18,025 nt of DNA from NCBI GenBank assembly GCA_028284565.1, contig JANQRM010000549.1, positions 1 to 18,025 of the forward strand, written 5' to 3'. How positions within the stretch are numbered: position 1 is the first letter of the stretch; each line of letters opens with the position of its first letter. Under the pieces are notes generated by a model. The model saw nothing but the letters and a program-made list of their open reading frames with translations, had not been told where the DNA came from and did no database searches. Below, piece after piece: positions 5,800-13,649 of this stretch. Source of the DNA: Anaerolineae bacterium. Lineage in GTDB: Bacteria; Chloroflexota; Anaerolineae; Aggregatilineales; Phototrophicaceae. The translations under genes were made by a program, and so were the position numbers.

Positions 5800-6177
5800 A
5801 TGTCTAAATCGAAAATTGGAACCATTGGCTGGGTGGATTTAACCGTAGAGAATGCGGGTGCAATCCGCGATTTTTATCAGAAGGTCATTGGCTGGGAATC
5901 GGATGACTTGAGCATGGGCGAATATGCTGATTACAACATGCTACCCGACAAAGATGCCGACCCGGTTGCGGGAGTCTGTCATGCAAGAGGCACGAATCAA
6001 GGTATGCCAGCGCAGTGGATGATTTATGTCTATGTCGCCGATTTAGACAAGAGCATGGATGCTTGTATGGCGAATGGTGGCAAGATTCTGCAACTCCGTC
6101 GTGATGATGGTTTCTGTGTCATCCAAGACCCCTCCGGTGCAGTCATGGCGTTGTATCAAGAGAATGAATCAGCTTAA
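5800..6177 (+). CDS. VOC-family (glyoxalase/bleomycin-resistance/dioxygenase fold) protein, 125 aa
   Basis: A single vicinal-oxygen-chelate module built from two beta-alpha-beta-beta-beta units: GTIGWVDLTVENAGAIRDFY (7-26) opens the first unit and MIYVYVADLDKSMDACMANG (74-93) the second. The second unit closes with FCVIQDPSGAVMALYQ (105-120). VOC proteins bind a metal or a small hydrophobic ligand; this branch resembles stand-alone glyoxalase-like proteins rather than true glyoxalase I. The substrate is unknown. The ATG at 5800 is chosen because the domain begins within 7 residues. An in-frame TTG at 5767 would add only the palindrome-proximal stretch. The ribosome site (AGAAAG) is weak. It is probably cotranscribed with the next VOC gene, 26 bases away. 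Confidence 0.88.
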   Translation: MSKSKIGTIGWVDLTVENAGAIRDFYQKVIGWESDDLSMGEYADYNMLPDKDADPVAGVCHARGTNQGMPAQWMIYVYVADLDKSMDACMANGGKILQLRRDDGFCVIQDPSGAVMALYQENESA

Positions 6178-6203
6178 CCAATGATAAAATGGGAGCAAAT
6201 CAA

Positions 6204-6611
6204 ATGAAACGTGTGCAAGGCATTGGTGGCATCTTCTTCAAAGCGAATGACCCAGATAAACTCCAAGCATGGTATGACAAGCATCTCAGCATCGGTCCTC
6301 TGCCGCAGAGTCCATGGGGTGCGGAGGATACCGCATCATTATTTGAGTGGCGGGACACTGATGAGGCAGAACGCAAATGTTATACAGTCTTTGGTCTGTT
6401 TCCTGATGATACGGATTATTTTAAGCCGGGGGACTTGCCCTATATGCTCAACTTCCGTGTCGATGACCTTGACGGTTTTTTGGCACAATTGAAAGAAGAA
6501 GGTATCGAACAAGTCGGTGAAGTACGTGCTTTTAGCTATGGACGCTTCGCCCGCATCATCGACCCCGAAGGTACTCCTATCGAGCTATGGGAACCAGCCG
6601 AAGGCTATTAA
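6204..6611 (+). CDS. VOC-family (glyoxalase fold) protein, 135 aa
   Basis: A second single-domain VOC protein, clearly different from its neighbour. GIGGIFFKANDPDKLQAWYD (6-25) is the first unit and LNFRVDDLDGFLAQLKEEGI (82-101) opens the second. It ends with IIDPEGTPIELWEP (118-131), where Glu127 is at the usual metal-ligand position. These proteins commonly dimerise to complete the metal site, so the two VOC products could pair with each other or with themselves. The ATG at 6204 is preferred to the one at 6189 because GGGAG (6191-6195) sits 8 bases before it, and the domain starts at once. It shares the operon and operator of the preceding gene and is closed by a terminator at 6636-6670. 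Confidence 0.9.
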   Translation: MKRVQGIGGIFFKANDPDKLQAWYDKHLSIGPLPQSPWGAEDTASLFEWRDTDEAERKCYTVFGLFPDDTDYFKPGDLPYMLNFRVDDLDGFLAQLKEEGIEQVGEVRAFSYGRFARIIDPEGTPIELWEPAEGY

Positions 6612-6635
6612 CTTAGAACATTTTTTGTGCGTTTG

Positions 6636-6670
6636 AAAACAGTTGCTTCATTAACGGTAGCTGTTTTTTT
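6636..6670 (+). terminator. Terminator of the VOC operon
   Basis: AAAACAG (6636-6642) pairs with CTGTTTT (6661-6667), extended by four further pairs including G-U, around the loop TCATTAAC-like bases. A run of seven T ends at 6670. It starts 24 bases after the VOC stop. Confidence 0.8.
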
Positions 6671-6698
6671 GATTCCCTATATCTCTCTGCGGTATGCT
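6669..6698 (+). promoter_or_regulatory. Candidate promoter of the S9 peptidase gene
   Basis: TTGATT (6669-6674) begins in the T-run of the preceding terminator, and TATGCT (6693-6698) follows after 18 bases. The predicted start is about 30 bases before the ATG at 6735. The -10 box is a poor match. Confidence 0.35.
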
Positions 6699-6734
6699 TA
6701 GGCGATATTTGATTTCGTTGAATAGGATGACTGT

Positions 6735-8798
6735 ATGTCTGAGGAAAAACGCCCCATCACGGTTGAGGATTTGAATAAGATTCACTATGTCGAAGATGTT
6801 CAACTCAGTCCCGATGGGGAATGGATTGCGTATGTTAAAGTCACCCCTGCACCACTTGAAAAGTCCTACAATCAAAATATCTGGGTGGTCGCCAGCGATG
6901 GGGATAGCAACCCTATTCAACTGACCTATTCCAATAAAGACACACAACCGCGTTGGTCACCCGATGGCAAATATCTCGCCTTTACCTCCACACGCAACAA
7001 AAAAGGGCAGATTTTCATACTCCGTATGACCCAACCGGGAGGCGAGGCACGTCAACTCACGAAGAAAGAACATGGAGCAGGCAATCCCGCATGGTCGCCA
7101 GATGGCACAATGATCGCCTTTACTGCGCCGATGAATGCAGTGGAACGGGAACGCGAAGATAACCAAGAAGAACTCGCACCACCCAAATCGAGTATCGAGA
7201 AAAAGCACCACGACGAGATGATCCTAGAAGATGAGACCTTGCGCTGGGACCCGCGACCTGTCTGGCGATTGCCGTATCGTACCGGGACGCGCTTTGTGGA
7301 TGACCGCTATACGCAAGTCTATATCGTGAATGCTCATGATTTGGAAGCCAAACCGCGTCGCCTAACGGATGTCGATTCGCATTATGCCCCGCCACAATGG
7401 TCTGCCGATGGCGAGTGGCTGTATACTGCACGCGCAGGTGATTTGGAGGCACAAGATTCATGGTTGCAGATGGAATTGCGGAAGTTGCATGTGATGGATG
7501 GGGCAGAGAAGGTTTTTCCTGATGAAGCACGACGAGTCGTCCTCGCAACGACGTATGGACAAGTCTTACCTGCCCTTTCACCGGATGGACGCTGGGTTGC
7601 GTTTATGCGGACAGCGAAAGAAGCGACAGATGATTTCTTCTATCTGACGCTGATGCCCATTGATGAAGAAGGCGAATGGCTGGATATCAACGTTGGGATT
7701 GACCGCCAAGCCCATTGGATGAAGTGGGCACCTAACAATACCCTCGTCGCTGGATTCGCCAGCGAAGGTCGGCTTTTGCCACATGAATACAATCCCGAAA
7801 CGGAGACATGGACACAACTCTTCGAGGACGATCTTGAAGTGCTGAGTTGTTCGGTTGGTGCAAACGGTCAATTGGCGATGACGGTCTCCACGCCACAAAA
7901 CCCGAATGAAGTTTATTGTCGTCCTGCAAAAGGGGCAGACATTCACCGTTTGACTCATGTGAATCAAGACTTCCTCGATGAAGTTATTGTTCAGGATGTT
8001 CACGAAATCCGCATTCAATCCGACGACGGGGTCGAGATACAGGGCTGGTATATCTTGCCAGTTGGCTATGAAGAAGGGCAAACTTATCCCCTTGCATTGA
8101 ATATTCATGGTGGTCCCCATGCCATGTGGGGGATTGCGACACGTAGTATGTGGCATGAATGGCAACTGCATGCGGCGCACGGGTATGCGGTTTATTATTC
8201 CAACCCACGGGGCGGGGATGGCTATGGGGCAGAATTCAAGCGGGCTATTCACAATGATTGGGGCGATGTTGCCATGCGCGATGTCATGGCGGGTGTCGAT
8301 TGGATGATTGGGCAGGGGTATGCGGATGAGTCGAAGCTGGCGATTACGGGTGGTTCGTATGGTGGCTATTTGACGACGTGGATTGTGGGACACACAGGTC
8401 GCTTTGCATCAGCTGTGACTCAACGCGGAGTCTACAACTTATCGAGCTTCTATGGAACGAGCGATGTCCCGATTCTGATTTCTAATGAGTTTGATGGCGA
8501 ACCATGGGAGCAAAACGACCATCTCTGGCATCACTCTCCACTAGGACACGCCCACAAGATTACAACGCCACTCCTGATTATGCATGCCGAGAATGACTAT
8601 CGTGTCCCCATTGAACAAGCTGAACAGCTTTTTGCTTTTGTGCATCGCAGTACGGATACACCCGTGAAGATGTTGCGTTATCCACGCGATGGGCATGAGA
8701 TGTCGCGCAGTGGTGAACCCCACCACCGCATCAGTCGTCTGACGGAGATGCTGGCATGGTGGGATGAGTATTGTTTGGGTGTTGAAGAGGCTTTATAA
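6735..8798 (+). CDS. S9-family prolyl oligopeptidase (dipeptidyl/acylaminoacyl-peptidase type), 687 aa
   Basis: A serine peptidase that trims short peptides, probably in the cytoplasm since no signal peptide is present. The N-terminal half is a beta-propeller made of TolB/PD40-like blades, visible as repeated SPDG motifs: QLSPDGEWIAYV (23), RWSPDGKYLAFT (73), AWSPDGTMIAFT (119), QWSADGEWLYTA (221) and ALSPDGRWVAFM (280). The C-terminal alpha/beta-hydrolase (about 435-687) has the oxyanion segment HGGPH (458-462), nucleophile Ser541 in GGSYGGY, Asp621 in AENDYRVP and His654 in DGHEM, so the triad is complete. The length is typical of the family. The ATG at 6735 has AGGA 7 bases ahead. The gene converges on the kinase gene with a 2-base gap and no room for a terminator. 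Substrate preference (dipeptide release or acylated N-termini) cannot be told. Confidence 0.95.
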   Translation: MSEEKRPITVEDLNKIHYVEDVQLSPDGEWIAYVKVTPAPLEKSYNQNIWVVASDGDSNPIQLTYSNKDTQPRWSPDGKYLAFTSTRNKKGQIFILRMTQPGGEARQLTKKEHGAGNPAWSPDGTMIAFTAPMNAVEREREDNQEELAPPKSSIEKKHHDEMILEDETLRWDPRPVWRLPYRTGTRFVDDRYTQVYIVNAHDLEAKPRRLTDVDSHYAPPQWSADGEWLYTARAGDLEAQDSWLQMELRKLHVMDGAEKVFPDEARRVVLATTYGQVLPALSPDGRWVAFMRTAKEATDDFFYLTLMPIDEEGEWLDINVGIDRQAHWMKWAPNNTLVAGFASEGRLLPHEYNPETETWTQLFEDDLEVLSCSVGANGQLAMTVSTPQNPNEVYCRPAKGADIHRLTHVNQDFLDEVIVQDVHEIRIQSDDGVEIQGWYILPVGYEEGQTYPLALNIHGGPHAMWGIATRSMWHEWQLHAAHGYAVYYSNPRGGDGYGAEFKRAIHNDWGDVAMRDVMAGVDWMIGQGYADESKLAITGGSYGGYLTTWIVGHTGRFASAVTQRGVYNLSSFYGTSDVPILISNEFDGEPWEQNDHLWHHSPLGHAHKITTPLLIMHAENDYRVPIEQAEQLFAFVHRSTDTPVKMLRYPRDGHEMSRSGEPHHRISRLTEMLAWWDEYCLGVEEAL

Positions 8799-8800
8799 AG

Positions 8801-11800
8801 TTACTCCGTCTCTTCCTCGTCAGTATCCTCTTCTGATTCTTTTTGTTTCTTGACCAAGCTGGTATCGAGGGTGAACTTGGGTTTCATTTGTGTTGCTTTG
8901 CTGTCTTCATTCACTTCATCGCCTGATTCATCGTTGGACTTGCCTGTTTTCACCAAGCTGGTATCGAGGGTGAATTTTGGCTTGAGTTGGGTTTCTTTCT
9001 CGCTCTCATAGACCGCTTTGGCATCCAATTCGGTCTCCATTTGGTTTGTGTCGGTCTGTACCTGACTTGTATCCAGTTTGGCGCGCGGTTTCAGCAGAGT
9101 CTCTTTTAAGTCGGTATCATCCAGTTCGTCAGGTTCGATTGCTTGGACGGCTTTCGACATTTTGTCTTTGGGGACTTTTACGGTGTCTTCATCGGGTAGC
9201 AGGTCAACTGACAATTGCGTATCCTGAGACGAGGGGTCAACTTTGGGAACAGTGGCTGTATCGACTTCGTTGATGTCGACGTCGGTATCATCCGCTTTGA
9301 CTTTGCTGGTATCGAGTGTGAATTTGGGTTTCACTTGGGTTGCCGTATCATCATCCCCTTCAAATTCATCCTGTTTGATTTTACTTGTATCCAGCGTGAA
9401 TTTGGGCTTGAAGGTGGTGGCAACCTCGTCTTCTTCGATTCGACGATCTTGGAGTTCGTCGTCTAGGATACTCTTCGCATCCAATTCAGTTTCCATATTA
9501 TTGGCGAGGTCGTCATAGATATTGACATTGGTTTCCAAGCCTTGCACTGAATTGGACACGGAGACTTGTGTGGCTTTCTCGGATGGGTCATCAATCGAGC
9601 CGACTCGCTCATCCATTTCGCTGGATATGGGAACATCGCCAAAAACGTTGGTATCTAGTGTGCCTCCTGCTGTTGCGCCTGCCAATGCTGGTTGTAATGC
9701 CGATGTTGCGCCTGCACCAATCTTGCGTTTCGATTTTTGTGGGACACGGTCAACCATTTTCTCCCAATTGGGACGTAGGGCAAACATGACCAGCGCGACG
9801 ATCATCAGAGACAGTATTGTGAAGTTGTCGCCAATTTGATTGACGAACAAGCCGACTACAAACCATAGCACAATCATGACGATTAGCCCCATGCCACTCC
9901 AGAGTCGCCGTCGTAGGACACCGACCACCAGCACCGCAACCCAAATCGCCCACGTTCCCCAAATGAGTAAGGACTCGCGAGTCAACAATTCGGGTTGAAC
10001 CTCAGCAGAATATGCCATTGTGATATTGCGGATGTCTATCAGGAATCCGCCGATGATGAAGGCAATCGCGCTTATGACCAAGCCGCGCGCCCCCCATCGT
10101 TGCCAATGCCATGTCGCTAACCCGAAGATGAAGGTCAAAAATCCAAGCAAGGACCAGCCAATTGCCCACCCTACATCCACATGCGCTGAGAAGGGAGCCA
10201 TCACACCGATGAGTAATCCGCCAGACATAATCATGAGGAGGGTTCCCGTCATCCATGCTTTGCGTTCTATGCCTTGTGGAACTTCACCAATGAAAGCGCG
10301 AATATTGCGGAACAGGGGAATGGCAAATGCGCCTAAGCCAATCGCCAAGACCACTGGAATGGCAGTTAGCACCACTTGATCGAGGCGGTCATAGGAAAAC
10401 AAGGGGTCAACATAATCATTGCTGTATTGTTGGGGAGCTAAGACGACTTGCTGGAAGAAATCATTTAATTGTGCATAAAGTAAGCCAAAGCTAATCGTGC
10501 TGGTGGCAATAAAGGCAAGGCGATCAGTCCGATTAAGCCAATAAATCACCCCCATGCCAATGAGCATCGAGACGATAAAGAGCAAGAGCAACCCATCCCA
10601 AAAGACTGCTTGTTGTTGAAAGAAGGTGTTATAGACCCACCAGACTCCCAAAGTCCATAACAATCCAAGTCCGCCACTAATCACTGTGATTGCCCAATTA
10701 GGTAATGCCAATAGGCGTTCTTCGACCTCTAACTCTGGGCGTGGTAAGAAAAACCCTAAGAAGAAGCCTGCGACTAAACCGATAATCGCAGTGGGCGCAA
10801 TCGAAAACATCGGATAGGGTTCAAAGTTGGGGGTGCAATAAAATCCGAGAAGGGTACAGGAGTTATAAAAGGCAACATAAATCGGGATATACAGCGACAA
10901 TCCGGTGACGATGAGTGCCACCCATCCTCGCAAATTGAGAAGCGCAGAAATCAGGAAGCCGAATGCTAAGCCAAACCCGCCAAGGCGCATGACATCCCAA
11001 TAGACGAAGGGTTGATTGAGGTACATCCATGTGTAGCCTGCCCATGTCAGAGTCGAAAGTAAGAAGCCCAAGACACCGCTAATCAGCAAGCGCAACCACC
11101 AGGGCCAGAAGCCCCGTAATCGCCTCGAAAATTCATCTGTAATGAGGACAACAACGGCAACAAAGACTCCCATCAGCAAACCTACTGCGATGGTATTGCC
11201 CCAGCGTTGGGGGATGAAGAGTAACTGATTACGATAGGTGATATAGACCTGTTGACCAAAGCCTATCCATGCGCCGAGTAACGCCAAGACAAAGCGCAAG
11301 ATGAGATGCAATGGCTCGTCCGTCATGCGCCGTACCGTATTCGTCAACCACGCATAGATTCGTCCTTGCCGACTGACGACATCGGGTAAATAAGGGGCTT
11401 CATCCCGAATTAGACCCAAAGCCCGGAGTGCGCCCGGTGTGCCGTTCTTCTGCTCTGTGGCGACAAAACGCACGGCTGTGAGCGAATGCATCCGCCCGAT
11501 AATTCGCGCTGCCAATTCAGAGGCTTCTGGCTTCTCCAAATCGAGTGCCGCCTCCGCAATCATCATGTCGATTTCGGGCGTGTAAATGGCATCTTCCCAC
11601 ACATCCGGCGGACGCAGTTGGATACCGAGCCGTGTCGTCGTCGAGAGCAACCGTCCACGGAATTCACTTTTAATATCATAGTGCTGACGCGGTTTCAGTA
11701 GGCGTGCGCGTGTGCCCAAAACAGTCAAGCCTGCGACTTTCGCTTCTTCATTCGTTTCGATTTCAACCGCTTCTGCCACCAATTTTGGGATTTTCGGTGC

Positions 11801-13042
11801 ATCGTTATCGTCGGGGAGTGTTTCCAAGCGATAGAATGCCCGAATGCGTGCGGGTGCGCTTTCACTACGGATGGTGTGCAAACAAACCCAACGCTGACTA
11901 TCAACATCGACCTGTTCCCACCAATAATCTATATCGAGGTCGTATTCCAACGCCCCACGCAAGAGCATTTCCAAACCTTTTTCGTCCACTGCCAGCCCAT
12001 GCATATCGGCATCCCGATAATAGCCGGACATCAACATATAATGCGAAATCCCCAACAAAAAGTGTCCATGTCCGCCTTGCCATGCATGTTTCGCCCGTGC
12101 ATAAATATCCGCCGCTTCAAGGACTCCGGCATCATCCAAATTGACAATCGGCTCTGTCGGCAAAATCGTCGGGTCTACCGAACCATCGTAGGCTACATCG
12201 CCCTCGTAGGCTTCACCCAAGGTGATCGACCCCATCACGGCTTCTCGCATCGCTTCAACTATCGAGAGTAGATTCAAGGGGCGACGATCTGGGTCTACAG
12301 CAGTGGCTCTGCGCAAAATGTCGGTGAATTCGGGAGGCAAGTCGGGAACGAAGCGATGGAGTTCGGGCATCTCTTCTTGGAATTGGAGTTGCTTGAGTGC
12401 TAACGGAATCGCGCCTTCAAAGGGCATCTGTCCTGTAAGCATGTGATATAACACAATCGCAAAGCTATAGATGTCGGTGCGATGGTCAATCACTTCTGCC
12501 ACCAACTGCTCTGGAGCCATGTAGAGCAAAGTCCCTGCACCCGGATTCTGTGCGCGTCCCTGAGCATCCAATACCGTCGCCAAGCCAAAGTCCGCGAGAT
12601 AGGGCGAATTAGAACTGTCCAGCAAAATATTCGGCGGTTTCAGGTCAAGGTGAATCACCCCTTCTGCGTGGGCATGGTCAAGAGCCTGTGCTACTGCTTG
12701 TCCCATCCGCAGGGCTTCATTAATAGGGAGTGCGCCACCTTCAAGTGTGTCTTCCAATGAACCGCCCGTCACAAAGCGCATGACGATATACAAGCTGTTC
12801 TTATAACTTCCGAAGTCGTAAATTGGTAGGATATGGGGATGCTCAATTTGGGCGATGGTTTGGGCTTCACGCTCGAACAGGGCAACGGGGTCTACATCCT
12901 GCGACAAGCCATGTGCGATGGTCTTGATCGCCACCATCCGATTTAGCCGTGTATCGCGTGCTGACCAGACATCTGCCATCCCACCACGCCCAATATGCTC
13001 AACTACATTGTATTGTTCTTTAATGACAACGCCGACTTCCAT
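8801..13042 (-). CDS. Eukaryotic-type Ser/Thr protein kinase with polytopic membrane domain and repetitive acidic tail, 1413 aa
   Basis: The kinase domain is residues 11-268: glycine loop GRGGMADVW (18-26), Lys40 in VAIK, Glu59 of helix C, catalytic loop HLDLKPPN (131-138), DFG (151-153), APE (176-178) and the closing DPDRRP. All catalytic residues are present, but the usual Arg of HRD is Leu132 (codon CTT). An unrecognised soluble segment (about 290-575) follows. About 16 hydrophobic helices lie between 580 and 1090, then an acidic, low-complexity tail to 1413. An even number of membrane passes would put the tail on the cytoplasmic side with the kinase. Bacterial PknB-type kinases normally have one pass, so this layout is unusual. 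The tail carries five KPKFTLDTS-like repeats and two METELDAK motifs with many Thr-Gln pairs, plausible phosphorylation sites. The ATG at 13042 is preceded by GAGGAAAGGA and a good promoter. Substrates and signal are unknown; the kinase call is secure, the tail's role is inference. Confidence 0.93.
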   Translation of the reverse strand: MEVGVVIKEQYNVVEHIGRGGMADVWSARDTRLNRMVAIKTIAHGLSQDVDPVALFEREAQTIAQIEHPHILPIYDFGSYKNSLYIVMRFVTGGSLEDTLEGGALPINEALRMGQAVAQALDHAHAEGVIHLDLKPPNILLDSSNSPYLADFGLATVLDAQGRAQNPGAGTLLYMAPEQLVAEVIDHRTDIYSFAIVLYHMLTGQMPFEGAIPLALKQLQFQEEMPELHRFVPDLPPEFTDILRRATAVDPDRRPLNLLSIVEAMREAVMGSITLGEAYEGDVAYDGSVDPTILPTEPIVNLDDAGVLEAADIYARAKHAWQGGHGHFLLGISHYMLMSGYYRDADMHGLAVDEKGLEMLLRGALEYDLDIDYWWEQVDVDSQRWVCLHTIRSESAPARIRAFYRLETLPDDNDAPKIPKLVAEAVEIETNEEAKVAGLTVLGTRARLLKPRQHYDIKSEFRGRLLSTTTRLGIQLRPPDVWEDAIYTPEIDMMIAEAALDLEKPEASELAARIIGRMHSLTAVRFVATEQKNGTPGALRALGLIRDEAPYLPDVVSRQGRIYAWLTNTVRRMTDEPLHLILRFVLALLGAWIGFGQQVYITYRNQLLFIPQRWGNTIAVGLLMGVFVAVVVLITDEFSRRLRGFWPWWLRLLISGVLGFLLSTLTWAGYTWMYLNQPFVYWDVMRLGGFGLAFGFLISALLNLRGWVALIVTGLSLYIPIYVAFYNSCTLLGFYCTPNFEPYPMFSIAPTAIIGLVAGFFLGFFLPRPELEVEERLLALPNWAITVISGGLGLLWTLGVWWVYNTFFQQQAVFWDGLLLLFIVSMLIGMGVIYWLNRTDRLAFIATSTISFGLLYAQLNDFFQQVVLAPQQYSNDYVDPLFSYDRLDQVVLTAIPVVLAIGLGAFAIPLFRNIRAFIGEVPQGIERKAWMTGTLLMIMSGGLLIGVMAPFSAHVDVGWAIGWSLLGFLTFIFGLATWHWQRWGARGLVISAIAFIIGGFLIDIRNITMAYSAEVQPELLTRESLLIWGTWAIWVAVLVVGVLRRRLWSGMGLIVMIVLWFVVGLFVNQIGDNFTILSLMIVALVMFALRPNWEKMVDRVPQKSKRKIGAGATSALQPALAGATAGGTLDTNVFGDVPISSEMDERVGSIDDPSEKATQVSVSNSVQGLETNVNIYDDLANNMETELDAKSILDDELQDRRIEEDEVATTFKPKFTLDTSKIKQDEFEGDDDTATQVKPKFTLDTSKVKADDTDVDINEVDTATVPKVDPSSQDTQLSVDLLPDEDTVKVPKDKMSKAVQAIEPDELDDTDLKETLLKPRAKLDTSQVQTDTNQMETELDAKAVYESEKETQLKPKFTLDTSLVKTGKSNDESGDEVNEDSKATQMKPKFTLDTSLVKKQKESEEDTDEEETE
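8849..9409 (-). repeat. Repeat region encoding the kinase tail (KPKFTLDTS repeats)
   Basis: Five copies are encoded at 9374-9409, 9296-9331, 9059-9091, 8948-8983 and 8849-8884 (residues 1212, 1238, 1318, 1354 and 1387 onward). Four share KPKFTLDTS-x-(V/I)K; the third is diverged (KPRAKLDTSQVQ). Most are preceded by a Thr-containing cap such as ATQV, ETQL or ATQM. METELDAK at 1183 and 1335 forms a second, longer-period repeat. Copies differ at DNA level, so the repeat is under protein-level constraint or is old. Confidence 0.85.
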
Positions 13043-13080
13043 GCGCCGTCCTTTCCTCTTGTCAATTTGGAGTTGGTTTC

Positions 13081-13109
13081 ATTATAAGTGGGCTTGATAG
13101 GCGACACAA
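13081..13109 (-). promoter_or_regulatory. Promoter of the kinase gene
   Basis: A perfect TATAAT (complement of 13081-13086) lies 17 bases from TTGTGT (complement of 13104-13109). The predicted start near 13074 leaves a 32-base leader containing the ribosome site. Confidence 0.6.
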
Positions 13110-13173
13110 CCACTTGGCACAGATTGGGATGATTTTGTTTCAAGCGTGACATAAGCATGTGATCATCTATAGT

Positions 13174-13202
13174 TTGATAAGGTTGCCATAAAAACTTATA
13201 CC
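13174..13202 (+). promoter_or_regulatory. Promoter of the 77-aa gene
   Basis: TTGATA (13174-13179) and TATACC (13197-13202) are separated by 17 bases, about 24 bases before the translation-start region at 13233. It is divergent from the kinase promoter in a 190-base shared spacer. Confidence 0.5.
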
Positions 13203-13232
13203 TTTCGTCTGAGTTCTGATGATGAAGGTAAA

Positions 13233-13466
13233 ATGATGATTGAACTCCCAACCGATGCTTCTAATACCGAGCATGAATTGGTGTTGGTTGTCCAACCTGT
13301 CGAAGATAAGCAAGCCGAAGCTAGTGATATTCCACCTGATGGAACAGGTACGCGCCATGCTTATGAATCACAAAAAGCAAATATTCGAACAGGCGGTATG
13401 ATTGATGCTTCCAAAGCTAAAGACATCCTGCGAGATGAATTTGCAGATTATCTGGGTAAAAGTTGA
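13233..13466 (+). CDS. Small acidic hypothetical protein, 77 aa
   Basis: I do not recognise the family. The protein is hydrophilic and acidic, with no signal peptide or membrane helix. A short hydrophobic strand (ELVLVVQPVE, about 15-24) is followed by a flexible middle (ASDIPPDGTGTRHAYES) and a likely C-terminal helix (DASKAKDILRDEFADYLGKS). AAGGT lies just before two adjacent ATG codons (13233 and 13236); either may be used. The promoter match upstream and codon use like its neighbours support a real gene. It is divergent from the kinase gene, so shared control or a functional link is possible but unproven. Confidence 0.6.
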   Translation: MMIELPTDASNTEHELVLVVQPVEDKQAEASDIPPDGTGTRHAYESQKANIRTGGMIDASKAKDILRDEFADYLGKS

Positions 13467-13497
13467 TTGTTGTAATTCCCATTTATGTAAGTATGTC

Positions 13498-13523
13498 TAG
13501 GGGCGATTCGCGAACCGCCCCTA
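13498..13523. repeat. REP-like GC-rich palindrome
   Basis: TAGGGGCG (13498-13505) and CGCCCCTA (13516-13523) flank TTCG/CGAA, with one A-C mismatch that becomes a G-U pair on the minus strand. The whole 26-base unit is much more GC-rich than its surroundings. There is no T-run. Its form resembles the dispersed extragenic palindromes found in many copies in some bacterial genomes; copy number here cannot be judged from one window. Confidence 0.6.
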
Positions 13524-13610
13524 CGAGTCGCATTCCATGTAGCTCCGTCTTTATTCTGAACTCTTCGTGCATTCTTCACAATCTTATAAGTATATCCCTT
13601 GTGCATGATG

Positions 13611-13616
13611 TATAAT
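13611..13616 (+). promoter_or_regulatory. -10 box of the dehydrogenase gene
   Basis: A perfect TATAAT lies 34 bases before the ATG at 13650. No good -35 box is seen at the expected distance. Confidence 0.5.
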
Positions 13617-13649
13617 TGAAGAAACTGAATGGACTAGAAGGAATCCTCA

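Noticed and set aside
7578..8393. 271-aa minus-strand frame inside the S9 peptidase gene
   Set aside because: It is antisense to a gene with a complete catalytic triad and has no recognisable domain; long antisense frames arise from codon bias.
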